Under the pieces are notes generated by a model. That model was not told the DNA's origin. It searched no databases and was given only the letters and a program-made list of their open reading frames with translations. This document shows positions 1 to 20,531 of a DNA stretch of 64,000 bases, piece after piece. The translations under genes were made by a program, and so were the position numbers. Source of the stretch: Xestospongia bergquistia (Eukaryota; Porifera; Demospongiae; Haplosclerida; Petrosiidae); contig OZ014412.1 in NCBI GenBank assembly GCA_963965975.1, positions 15,266,849-15,330,848 on the forward strand. Direction: 5' to 3'. The number at the start of each line of letters is the position of its first letter. Positions within the stretch are counted from its first letter, which is position 1.

Positions 1-425
1 GTTCTCAGTTCACTGATATTTTGATTGTTCAGTTCTCCAATGGATTGATTGTTCCAGTTCACTGATATTTGGATTCTTCTCAGTTCACTGATGGATTGAT
101 TGTTCTCAGTTCACTGATATTTTGATTGTTCAGTTCTCCAATGGATTGATTGTTCCAGTTCACTGATATTTGGATTCTTCTCAGTTCACTGATGGATTGA
201 TTGTTCTCAGTTCACTGATATTTTGATTGTTCAGTTCTCCAATGGATTGATTGTTCCAGTTCACTGATATTTGGATTCTTCTCAGTTCACTGATGGATTG
301 ATTGTTCTCAGTTCACTGATATTTTGATTGTTCAGTTCTCCAATGGATTGATTGTTCCAGTTCACTGATATTTTGATTCTTCTCTGTTCACTGATGGATT
401 GATTGTTCTCACAGTTCTCTGATGG
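1..425. repeat. 101-bp minisatellite, about four copies
   Basis: Direct tandem repeat with a 101-bp period. The same phrase (gttctcagttcactgatatt) restarts at 1, 102, 203 and 304. Each unit is built from shorter related words (cagttcactgat, tggattgattgtt), so the unit itself looks like an expanded ~25-30-bp ancestor. The last copy decays at about 365-425. The left end is cut by the window edge, so the array may be longer. Open frames crossing it are by-products of the repeat. Confidence 0.95.
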
Positions 426-581
426 TCTCTTGATGAAAAAGATGAGTTGCTCTCCTGTCCATTCTCTCCTCTCTACTTCCTTCAAGCCTTCTTTCCTCTT
501 CTTTTTTATTTTTATTTTTATTTTTTTGGGGCTATTCAGCCTATACATCATACACACACTCATACAATCCCTAAAAATTAT

Positions 582-653
582 CTCCCTCCTGCCGCTCGGC
601 GGCCTAAAAAAATTTTTTTTTAATATCTCAGGCCGCCGAGTGGCGGGGGGGAG
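582..653. repeat. GC-rich inverted repeat (hairpin)
   Basis: Two arms of about 24 bases, 582-605 and 630-653, are reverse complements with about three mismatches. They share the core ctcggcggcct. They flank a 24-base A/T-only loop (a run of A, then T). The arms are strikingly GC-rich in very AT-rich DNA. It may be the remnant of a foldback transposon or a stable RNA/DNA hairpin; no gene is visible around it. Confidence 0.75.
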
Positions 654-2036
654 CTCTGATCTTCTAGGGTGCGTGTGTGTGTGCTGTGTGTGTGTGTATG
701 TTGGTGGTCCTTTTTCACTTCCTCTGTCTCTCTTCACTCTCTATCCACTCATTGTCACCATCAGCTCATAACTACTCTCTTTTTCTTTCCTTGCAGGAGC
801 AGCACTGGTGAAAAAGGTGAGCTGTCTTTCCATCCAATCCATCCACTTTTCATCCATTCTTTAGTATCCAGTTGTTATTCTTCTCTTTCTCCCTCTATGT
901 TCTCAACTGGTGGACTGACTGGACTCTTGGGAACTCTCCATCTTCTTTTTCCTACAATTGTTGAATTGGAGACCTTCACTGGACTTCTTGGTGGATTGGA
1001 GACCTTCACTGGACTTCTTGGGGACTCTTCAACTACAAAGATAGTTTTATCTTTTTTTGTTTTTATTTTATTTTTTATATATATATTTTTTAAATTATTT
1101 AATTTTTATTTTAAAAAAAAAATTCATTCGTATTTTTTCTGTAAATTTTTTATAGTTTTATTTTTTTCTTAAGAAATAGTTTCATTCTTTTAAATAGTTT
1201 TGTCTTTAATAGTTTGTTCTAAAAAAACAGTTTTCACTAAAAAATAAGTCAATCTCAACTTTAGTTTCAAAGGTTTTTTAAAATATATTTTTCTTTTATA
1301 GTTTGTTGTTCTCTTTTAGTTTTGTCTTTAATAGCTTGTTCTAAAAAAACAGTTTTCACTAAAATAAGTCAATCTTAACTTTATAGTTTGTTGTTCTCTT
1401 TTATATTTTTTTTCTTATTTTTTCTTAAGGAGGTTTTTTTAAAATATATTTTTCTTTTATAGTTTTTTGTTCTCTTTTATATATTTTTTCTTAATTTTCT
1501 CTTTTATGGTTTATATATTGTTTCTCATTTATAGCTTGTTAGTTATTTCTTTTATAGCTTTTTTTTAGTTTGTTATTTTTCTTTTATCTTTTACAGTTTT
1601 ATATTAATTTTTTTTTTTTTAATTTTTTAAGTCAATCTTAACTTTAGTTTCAAAGATATTAAAGTTAATTATTATACAATTCAATTAGAATTCAATTTCT
1701 TTTGAAATTGTAACTTTTTCAAACTGTAATACATCTTTAATTGAAACTGTAATACTTTTTCATTTTAATAATACCTTATCTTTAATATTACTTCTTTAAT
1801 AAGCAACTACAATCAGTTTATTTACCATTGTTGTTGTATTATTATAATTATACTGATTGTTATTACAACATAACATTATGCATCATTTATTCCTTTAGTT
1901 TTTACAAGAAACTATTCTTTAATTTCAATCATATCTTTTTTATAAAAACTATATCATTTAATTTTAAAATGAAGGCTGCTCTGGTTTGAGTATAACAGTT
2001 CAGTCTCTCGGGGTTCCAACTGGAGTGAGACCAACA
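654..2036. other. Non-coding T-rich stretch with short direct repeats
   Basis: No credible gene seen. About 960-1025 carries a twofold repeat (ttggagaccttcactggact). 1200-1640 is almost pure T/A with a repeated block (taatagtttgttctaaaaaa and following bases at about 1208 and 1327). A GT-rich patch lies at 670-700. Small open frames here come from the low complexity. Confidence 0.6.
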
Positions 2037-2108
2037 GAGGGAGAGAGAGAGAGAGAGAGAGAGCAACAGAGAGAGAGAGCAACAGAGAGAGAGAGAGAGA
2101 GAGAGAGC

Positions 2109-2183
<75 letters not shown>
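2037..2183. repeat. (GA)n microsatellite with CAACA interruptions
   Basis: About 147 bases of GA dinucleotides, interrupted three times by CAACA (near 2063, 2081 and 2108) and pure from about 2112 onward. Every long frame in this interval is an Arg/Glu or Leu/Ser run created by the repeat and is not a gene. Confidence 0.97.
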
Positions 2184-2188
<5 letters not shown>

Positions 2189-3084
2189 ACATATAACAAA
2201 CATATTTACTTGTAAATCAGGTTGAGTTGTAGTCCAATGTCCTTGTAATGCTAATAAATTAATCATTTCTTTTTTGTTGGTAGATTGTGTATAGTAGTGG
2301 GTGTGGTTCCATATTCATATCATTTTAAAGATTGTTCCACTTGCTTTTTAACAGACATTGAAGTAATATTAAAATCAGTGATAGAGTAACCAGGTGATAC
2401 TGCACATGAAATATCAATAATATCATGTGACATTGACCCACCTACCTCCTTGATCAACGACACAGGACACCAAGATGTCTCGATGTTGGGTCAGCATGAC
2501 AATAGTGCACAATTAGTAATTTTTCAGTCTTTGATCGTACACACCACACCCACTGAAAATAGAAACACTATTATAACTTATTGTAAGACAGTAAAAAAGG
2601 AACTGAAAAAAATATTACAAACTTGTCCTGACTTCTTCTCATAGCACATTTCTCCTTCTCATTGCTAGTTTGCCAGCCTTTTTCCTAATGCTTCTCTTCC
2701 TGTTAGCAGGACAATCTGAGGCATAAGTTCAATTTTCTATGTATTTTATTGCTTCATTAGTCAGGTTCCCATCTTCTCTTTGCTGTGACATTGTCTTTTT
2801 AAGACTTGTAAAGTTCCCCAGGTGGCTAAAGCTCTCCATTTAAGTAGACACAGCCTATCAGCCAGTTTGTATGTGTCGAGTTCAATTTCTCTTCACCAAA
2901 TTAGTCTGACACCCTTGGGTCCAGATGGAATTAATTTTGTAGCCTTTTCGTTTGCAAATTTTGCACCAGGATCAAATTTTTCGTGACAGTAATTATTGTA
3001 TTGTTTCACGCGAAGGCGTGACCAGACTATATCTGAAACCACACCTCTCAATTTGTCTTTGCCACGCCTCATTTGTTTGAAGAA
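2184..3084. other. Upstream region of VPS39
   Basis: About 900 bases between the (GA)n tract and the VPS39 start codon. I see no conserved frame. It should hold the VPS39 promoter; no clear TATA box is visible near the ATG. A small palindromic patch (cacgcgaaggcgtg) lies near 3007-3020. Confidence 0.4.
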
Positions 3085-12879
<9,795 letters not shown>

Positions 12880-12880
<1 letters not shown>

Positions 12881-12885
12881 ATAAA
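12880..12885 (+). terminator. VPS39 poly(A) signal overlapping the stop codon
   Basis: AATAAA begins at the last base of the TAA stop (taaataaa). If used, the 3' UTR would be only about 15-30 bases. No later canonical AATAAA is obvious in the next ~100 bases. Use is inferred. Confidence 0.6.
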
Positions 12886-13260
12886 CTAATTATTGTTACC
12901 TTTTTATTTTTAATTTGTATTGTAAAAATTTAATTTATACTAATTATTGTTTTATGTGTGAATGTTATAAAAGAAATTGACTAAGTTATAAGTTATAAGA
13001 TTTTTGGAACACTCAAAAGGAAGTCCGCAATAGATCTACAGCAGTCCAATAGTGCTAATAAATGGTGATAAGACCCCAAAAGAACTCATTAAAGAGGCTG
13101 TTGAATGGAAGAAAGTATATTTCACATACTATATCAGGGAAGCTGTAATTGTCACGTGACAGGAAGTGACGATCGCTATTATTAGAAGTTATTAACGGAC
13201 AAATAACCAAATACTTTTGACTGATACAACTGCAGTACAACAACATGAATGAACTATAAT
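12886..13260. other. Intergenic DNA; right part repeats near the third MACPF pair
   Basis: No gene. 13139-13260 (gctgtaattgtcacgtgaca and following bases) is recognisably related to 42100-42360. The related sequence resumes after the transposon remnants, at about 14190-14480 versus 42370-42740. This identifies it as old flanking sequence of the repeated MACPF unit, now split by the hAT-derived insertion. Confidence 0.65.
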
Positions 13261-13357
13261 AATAATGTCATGCTAAGAAAAATCTCCCAAAATTAACAAA
13301 GTCACCATGATTAATACAATATGTGATATGATAAACCAAACATCATTTGGAAAAGTC

Positions 13358-13625
13358 ATGTTTACAGATGTTCATAAGCTTCTTTGTACATATTTGACAG
13401 TTCCAATGACATCCACTACAGTAGAATATATCTTCTCTACACTCAGGAGACTAAAATTTATTCGCCAGTTACAATGACACAAAAGCGTCTGAACAACGTC
13501 ATAATACTACATACACACAAAGATAGAACTTATGCACTTAACTTAGTTGATATCACTAAAAAATTAATTTTATTTAATGAACGAAGAATACATTTCGTTG
13601 GGCATTATTTAAATATTTTTCATTA
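13358..13625 (+). pseudogene. hAT transposase C-terminal (dimerisation) domain, frameshifted relic
   Basis: Two adjoining frames together resemble the hATC dimerisation region of hAT transposases, which mediates transposase oligomerisation. The first (from 13361) contains LTVPMTSTTVEYIFSTLRRL, matching the family's 'xPVTTAxxERSFSxLRRxK' motif. After a break near 13465 a second frame continues with TMTQKRLNNVIILHTHKD and NERRIHF, matching 'TMxQxRLNxLxLLHxHKD'. The usual Arg of the ER-S-F motif is Tyr here. No upstream zinc finger or DDE-type catalytic core is present, so only the tail of an element remains. It is inactive. Confidence 0.75.
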
Positions 13626-13650
13626 ATTTATATTACATCCCCCAACTCAT

Positions 13651-14144
13651 AGGGGTAGGAAAGTGGGGGGGCAGGGGGGCTGAAGCCCCCCCCCCCCCAA
13701 CTTCAAATCAGGCGCATCTAAGCCCCCCTCTGATTTGCTCTCAAGACTATGTACACAATAACCTCTTGACTGAAGTGGTTATTGTGTTAATTTGTGTACA
13801 TTAACAATCAATCACCACATTATTGTGTGGTCATGTTACCTTCTGTAAATTAATTCCTATAACAAAAGTTATTAATAGAACAGAATTCACTTTTTTAACC
13901 TTATGCCGACTAAAACATTACCTACAAAGTACTATGACCCAAGAATGACTAAACCATGTCATTGCTGATACATACACATAAGGACCTTACTGATAACATA
14001 AACTTATTAGAAATAGCTAAAGAGTTTGTTTCCTTTAGCGACAGACAAATTAATTTTTTTGGTCATTTTTGATGTTAATAATATAACACAACTAAATACG
14101 TGGTACAAGGTCAGCCCCCCAACTTAAACTTCATTCCTACCCCT
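13651..14144. mobile_element. G/C-tipped inverted-repeat element, possibly the hAT terminus
   Basis: The left arm 13651-13681 (aggggtagga ... ggggggct) is imperfectly the reverse complement of the right arm 14113-14144 (agcccccc ... tacccct). Between them are a C13-14 run at about 13686 and ~430 bp of AT-rich DNA with no frame. Such G/C-tipped termini suit a non-autonomous transposon or the remaining end of the neighbouring hAT copy. The exact ends are uncertain. Confidence 0.5.
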
Positions 14145-14834
14145 CTGCCCCAACTTATATATTTTTTCTACCCAATGAATATGAATGTTAACATAAAGTA
14201 TTAACAATAACTAATCCACAAACTTAGATAAAGTAATGCACTTACAATAACTACCATATATAACAGCTAAAATCATCATTTGAACACAATACTATTACAG
14301 TGATTCATACTACTACTGTAATACTATTTGCATAACAGTTAATACAATTAAATATAATCTCTATATAGATATATAGATATATGATTTCTGTTTTCACCAG
14401 ACTATATTACATATGTGGTAAATTATTAAATACCTGAGCCCTGGTTAGATGTTTACGACTGATATGCATGGTATATCTCAAAATGAAATAAACTAAGTAC
14501 TTGACAATATTAGCTTAAGGTAGTTAATAAAAATGAATAAGACGTTCTTTTTCTTGCTATTTGTGGAAAAAAGAGCACTAATATAAATATTAATATTATA
14601 GTAATATGCATGTATACAAGTGACAGAGTAGGAATACCAACAAGCGTTACCTGAATGTGTCAAATTCCTTTTTTCCATATTAGGACTAAGTAAATTTGCA
14701 GATTGTTGATTATTGTACTTAACAGACTACTGTTATGACAACAGATGACATCCATACGCCAGGTAAAGGAAGTTCCCAGAACTAGGGAGCATTAGTTGTA
14801 AACAGATGCTAGTATTGCTGTCAAGGGATCAAGC

Positions 14835-15987
14835 ATGGCTAAGCTAACTACAATTCAGTAAGTTCTACAATAATGTATGCACACCTATTGTTTACTGACT
14901 TGTTTTTGTAGACTTTACTGTGACTTTCTAGCTCTCTGTATTGCTATTTTTCAACCAACTGGTGTGTTTTCATTGACAGAAGCAGATTTGTATCCATTTG
15001 GAGTTGGCAATGGGGATACACGGCTTGTTGGTTCAACAGCTTTTGTCCCTTTTTCTTTCAATGTTTCAAATTTCAGAGGTTTTTCGTTTGTTTCTGATGG
15101 TTATAATGTGAGCACAATACATTTAAAGTATATAATTATTTTTATATTATAAATACAGATTTTTGACAATGGCCGACTGTCTTTAGCATCTGGAACGGTC
15201 ACTGCAAGTGTATTGGTTTCACCTCTAGCAAATAACGATCCCTTTACTGTTCGTGGTGATATTTTTCACAGACTTACTAATGATTCAGACCTCCTCAACA
15301 GAGCTAGAGATGACATTAGAAGGTCTTCAGTTGCTCAGATTTTTTTTAATCCTACATATCTTATCATTGCTACTTGGGTCAACCACACTAGACTAAATAC
15401 TCTCGACCCTGTTGCTGTGAGTAGTTCTGTAATTATTAAACACTACTGTAAAAGTAATTTTCATTTAGGGTAACACGTTCCAGGTTATCTTCGTAACAGA
15501 TCGATTGACAACATATGCCATTATTTTATTTGTTGAAGTGAATGATATTCCGTCAATTTTTAACACTGCTGTAGCATTTGTTACTGAAAGTACAACAACT
15601 ACTATTGCCGAACTTCCTTATGCGAATAATCTTCAACAAGCTCCAAATTTGAGTCTGGGTACCTCAATTCCTGGTACCTATATTGTCAAATTGAGTGATA
15701 CCAGTAAGTACAAAGGCCATATATTATTAATCGATCAAAGCATAACAATTTACAAATAAGAATTCTTTTACACATATTGATGCTACTAAAGTACATTCTT
15801 AAGCACCTCAGAAGTGTATTGGATAATGTATGGAATGGTAAACAATTAATTATGCACTCTTTTTCGCATAGTTTGTCCCACTAGAGACTCACCCGTATGC
15901 CAGCTAACCCTTGCAGCAATAGCTTGTGAGAAGCTTATGTTAAGCAACTATTCTCCTCTACCAACAATCTGTGACTCTTTTCCATGA
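14835..15987 (+). CDS. Secreted NIDO-domain protein, 5 exons (copy 1)
   Basis: Exons 14835-14857, 14912-15107, 15159-15416, 15469-15703 and 15872-15987 join in phase through GT-AG sites to give 275 aa. The first ~35 residues form a hydrophobic signal peptide split across exons 1 and 2. They are followed by the opening of a NIDO domain (extracellular domain of nidogen, SNED and alpha-tectorin proteins): LYPFGVGNGDTRL, then IFDNGRLSLAS, a conserved NRARDDIRR stretch, and NPTYLIIATWVN followed by NTFQVIFVTD...YAIILF. The tail encoded by exon 5 has four Cys and no EGF or transmembrane segment. It would be a small secreted adhesion-type protein made almost entirely of one NIDO domain; its function is unknown. 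The start was chosen because it alone supplies a signal peptide. It lies about 1.85 kb from the 3' end of MACPF A1, tail to tail. Confidence 0.82.
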
Positions 15988-17833
15988 GTGGCTCAGTTAG
16001 ATAAACATTAACATATTAACTTTTATTTTCAGAATTATTTTTTCAAGCAATTTTTAGTGAACAAGTCAGATATATGTTTTTGCCTATTATATAATAAACT
16101 GATTCATTTTTTACAAATTATAAACTTATTAACAGTTCAATCATTCTAACTAACAGAAAACAGCTCTGCCAACACTAGAATATACAAACTGAGCTAAAGT
16201 TGACAGTGATTGATATCACTTTAATTTTTATATCATTTGACCTTTAAATGTTACACTATGTAAGTTATTGAGTATTAATAGATTATGAAGTGGGGCTTTC
16301 AATTTCAATGTAAGAATTATTCTGTTAGCTGAATAAACTATTTTGTAGCTTAGATCGAGGGATTTTTAAGGACACCAGAAGTCATGATTTTTCAGTATAT
16401 AATGTTGGTATGTTATTAACATATTTTTATTTTAATAGGTAAGACCACAAAGGCTTAGGGGATAGTAACAAGCATCCTTGCTACATATACTAAATATAGT
16501 GACACGTAATTTATGTTACTATATTTAGGATAAGGCATGTCTACAGTATTAACAAGTTAAAGAAATAGTCCTAGAAAAAGCCAATTTATGTCACACCTCA
16601 TTATGTCAGGACACATTATAAAGTGTAATGATAACAGATAACTTTATGTGTACTAACAGTACTATGAAAAAGTATAGTGTATTGTAGTTTGGGGTAGGGA
16701 GCAGATGAAAGATTGCTATACTCTACTGCTCAAGCAAAGGATATTATCTGTCAATGAATTAAGGTGGGTCTTTTACTAGTTACCAACTGTATATAAGACA
16801 ATATATATATATATACCTATATCTATAGGGCACAGCTATAAGTCCGCATTCTCTCCTACATCTATAAAGACAATAGGTATATTGTCTGGTCTTCAGTTTC
16901 ATATGAAACAAGTGTTTTTATTTCTTTTGTCACAACAACAAACAATATCATTAACTCTGTCTTCTGATGTCTCTGTATTCTACACAATAGCTCAGTTAAA
17001 CTATGTTATAAAGAATGTAATGATGACTTTAATTAAATTCTTGCAACTGAAGCAGAAAATTTCACCAATATACTTGTCATTCTTGTGAAGCCAATACACT
17101 CAGTGCATGTCAGCAATTATAGCTAAATGTAAGGCACACCCACACACACAGAGTATAGATCAGCTATTTTGAACCCTTACTTCCAAGAAGGACTGGTTGT
17201 CATGACTATTATCTTTATATTGGGTACATAAAATATGCTAAAAGTGAGAATATTTAGTATATGTTATAAATACTAAATCCTTATACTATAGCATTGCCTT
17301 TTATGTCTGTCAATTACTATAGTACACGTATAATATATAACACATTTAAAATGTCAATTTTTGAATCTATTTAAAATATTTTTACAATATTTTAGTTGTC
17401 AAACAGTTGAAACAATAAAAACAATATCACATTCGCTGATATGACAATTCCATTTAATGTTAAGTCAGTAATTAACTAGTGCCATTACTGTCAATTAAAT
17501 GATTTATTAACAGGAAGTTACTCAATGTTTGGTGAATAGACTTGTCAGAAACCACCCTGTATATTAGTGATTAAGGTAACAGTAATGCCAGTAAGAGAAA
17601 AAGACATTGGTTTATTATTTATCTCTAAATTTTCCAAAGTGTTAATGACTACTATACATATACAATAAATATTCTCATTGGTCAATTGATTGTTTGCTTG
17701 TAAAAAGGAAGTTTGAAATAATTCATTCTTTTAAACAAAAGTGTTTTTAAAGAACAAAATTATCTTTTGTGCATGGAAACCTTATTATTATATAGTTATA
17801 ACCTTATGTGCAGCCAACTGTAAATAATAATAC
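15988..17833. other. Intergenic region between NIDO and MACPF-A1 3' ends
   Basis: No supported gene. It contains a small palindrome (ctaaatatagt ... actatatttag, about 16489-16528), a short (AT)n at about 16801-16815 and a (CA)n at about 17137. From about 17110 to the A1 stop codon it is related to 42815-43820, and parts to 50100-50320 and 63540-64000, so this is conserved 3' flank of the A genes. Confidence 0.6.
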
Positions 17834-20310
17834 CTAATAAAAGCTCAAGCATTCATATGTTAGACACTTAAAAAATTCATCAACAAGAGTATCATCAGTT
17901 ATGCTAAGATTTCTGAAAAAGCTTCCATACTCTAATGATCCTGAGTTGCCTAGTTCAGGAAAACCATCCCCAATCAGAAAAATGTTAGTGTCAGAAGTTT
18001 CCACTCTTGTACACCCTGTTAAACATTGATCAGCAACACACATGTGTGTATCAGCCTGAACAATTTTACCATTGAAGTTGTCACTAAGAGTTGAATAGCC
18101 ATCCGGACATTGATATCGAAATATATTCTCTCCCAAATTGATACTTCCTATTGGACTGGTAATAACATTTGAAGGTGCTTTACGAGAATCAACCAAAATA
18201 GTGTTACCAGTGATTGTGTGATTAACTGCTCCTATATATGTTCCTAAAACACGAAGATTAGGATCTGTTTGATAATGAGTCCAGTACCAGTAATTTAATA
18301 AATCTGATTCAGTGTGTTTTGTGTATTGATTGGAATTAATTGCGCGGATAGCATCAATTTTGTCAGGACCAAAATCTTTTAGACAAAGACTTCTATCAAG
18401 AGCATGAATCATACAATAATCAGATATGACATTACGTAAATTTTCATTCTTCTTATCGATGTTAGCGATATTGGGAAAGTATTGTGAAGTAAAATACTTA
18501 TACACTTCAATCATACTGTATGATAATGGAAGAGGATCGTTTTTTACTGTTTGTGCCCACTCAAAAGTAGTTCCATTTTCATCCACAGGTGGGTCTCCTC
18601 CAACTTGATACAGTTTATAGCTACGGCGTTGATCATTGAATGCTTTAGCAGCTTTTTCCTGATCTTCAGTTGCCAATGATGAACTGATATCAATTACTCC
18701 AGAGTATCCTGCAGAAGCTTTGACATTGACACCAGAAGAACAAAGATTAGAGTAGTTTGTTGTTGAAAATTCTGAACGTACTCCAAATCGACCGCCCATT
18801 TTCACTGCTGAGGCAATGTGTGTTCCATATTGTTCAATAAAAGTCAAATAATCTTGTTTTGTTGACGAGTTTATAACCTCGGAAAGAGAATTAACAGCAA
18901 TGTGAAAATCATGTGTGAATGGACTATAATCTATTGAGGCGTCATAAGCTTCACATTGTGACTGAGAACTGATGAATACTGTCTGACGACTTTGTGTAGA
19001 TTGATGAATTTCCTGATAATCAGAACTAGCAGAGAAACTTGCTCCCCAGCCTTTGAAACTTGCATCAACATGTATTTTAAGAGAGTCCATATATGAAGCT
19101 GTATCTTTGTTGATTCTGCTAGAAAATGAAAAGGAACAGGACTGAGCGTCATTGACAGTAGTATAATCTGGAATTGAGTATCGACCATCAGCAGTAGTAA
19201 GACCTTGGTTATAAGTGAATTGAAAAATCCCTCGACCTAAGAACCCAGGGTCCAAACCATCTGTGTTTTGAGGATTTCCCTTTAAAATATCATAGGATGA
19301 TCCCAAGTAACCAATGTTAGGATATTTTGGTGGTGAATCAGCTAGAGGTTCAAATATTACTAAAGAAAAAGTTGTATAATAATTAAAAATATTATATATA
19401 ATTTTGTCATGAATGATAGCAATGTAGTTATATATACATATGAGCATAAGACGTGTATAAATTCTGACAATGAATAAAGTATATAGTCTATTTTAAAATA
19501 AATGTACCGTACTCGCAACAATTTTGCTTCCGTTTAATGTGTAGTTTAATATTCTTCAAAACGTTGCAATAAAATTACAGAAATTATTTTAGCGACAAGA
19601 ATTATCACATAGCGCGGGTACTTTGAATTCGCCGTAACGCGACAGCCGATAGCATGGCCGAGTATTATGCGCTCATATTCTCAGTCCTTCGTAATAATAA
19701 CTGCAACAACAGAAACAATGTTAGGGCGATTTTCACTAATACATTCACTGTCTTAGAATTTGTTGTGCGTTCTTACCTTTTAAATATGAAGTTATTCAAT
19801 ACTTTAACTTATATTAATATCAAAATTATAAGTCTGCATGAATTGATCTAGTTAGCTTTTTTTTTAACTAGCAAAATAACATTTTTAGTAAAGTTGTCTG
19901 TCATTGGGATGATCTGTCTTACTCTAACCAAATGCTGTAACTTTAAGACACTTTGCATGCACACACACACACACTTAAAAAATATAAAAATCACATCGCT
20001 TCAAAGATTATATATATATCATTTGGAAAAGATGTCACAATAAAGATGAGTAAGCAGATATATAGAGGCAGTCATTGTAAATCTCCCTATTGCACAAGAA
20101 TTTACGTATCATATTTTAAAAAATGTTTAAAATTTTAAATAATGAGTAAAGCTTCCTTCCTTGTTAAACTGGAGTTCTATTGCCATGGTAATGTTGTAAC
20201 TTACAGCACTCTTCTGTATCACATTGAGATAGTGATGACTGATCTGGAAAGAGCTGGCAGTTAACCAGTACTGGTAGAAAACATAGTACTAGAACTAGAC
20301 TGAAATCCAT
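17834..20310 (-). CDS. Secreted MACPF (perforin-like) protein A1
   Basis: Two exons on the minus strand: 20310-20205 (signal peptide, 35 codons plus one base; donor T/gtaagt) and 19359-17834. They join in phase 1 to give 543 aa. Residues 1-18 form a signal peptide (VLVLCFLPVLVNC). The MACPF domain spans about residues 50-345, with the family signature Y-x6-YGTH at about 206-216 and the bend glycines MGGRFG at about 223-228. The C-terminal ~145 residues are Cys-rich (CPDGYSTLSD, MCVADQCLTGC, KCLTYECL). MACPF proteins oligomerise into membrane pores; target and partner are unknown. A longer frame reading into the intron to 19447 lacks the signal peptide and was not used. The 845-bp intron is unusually long for the locus. 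The gene is divergently paired with B1. Poly(A) site not seen. Confidence 0.88.
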
Positions 20311-20531
20311 TTTAAATTTTACTGCGTATAAATCAGCATAAGTTATGACTTTAATTTCCGCAAGGTTTACCACTACGAGACTAAAGATTAGGCCAAACGA
20401 TTGTGAATATTTATACACTTCTTAACGGCTAAAATTATTTGGCTAAAGTACCAGAAGCTCCTCCTTTTCCTGTAAGCTGATCTTATATACAGAAGAAACG
20501 CTCGTTTACCAATTCGCAATTTGCAAGCGAC
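20311..20531. promoter_or_regulatory. Shared divergent promoter of MACPF A1/B1
   Basis: 221 bp separate the two start codons. Toward B1, TTATATA at 20483-20489 lies about 45 bp before the ATG. Toward A1, TATAAATA on the minus strand (20415-20408) lies about 95 bp before its ATG. Between them, at 20456-20475, is the motif AGCTCCTCCTTTTCCTGTAA, kept with one C/T change in pairs 3 and 4. The motif contains TTTCCTG, whose complement CAGGAAA has an ETS-type GGAA core; factor identity is inference. Confidence 0.75.

Noticed and set aside
790-820. Possible 20-base exon (ttgcag before gagcagcactgg, then gtgagct)
   Set aside because: Splice-like signals on both sides, but no neighbouring exon or coding frame to join.
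282-1172. Overlapping open frames of 122-167 codons on both strands
   Set aside because: They run through minisatellite, hairpin and T-rich low-complexity sequence with no conserved motif.
1929-2266. Frames of 79-88 codons across the (GA)n tract
   Set aside because: Pure Ser-Leu or Arg-Glu repeats produced by the microsatellite.
16882-17088. 68-codon frame downstream of the NIDO gene (also at 28541)
   Set aside because: It starts at a non-ATG codon, has no homology and is kept only because the whole segment was duplicated.
19654-19851. 65-codon plus-strand frame in the A1 intron
   Set aside because: The related sequence in A4's intron is conserved but shifts frame after a few codons, so the conservation is not for coding.
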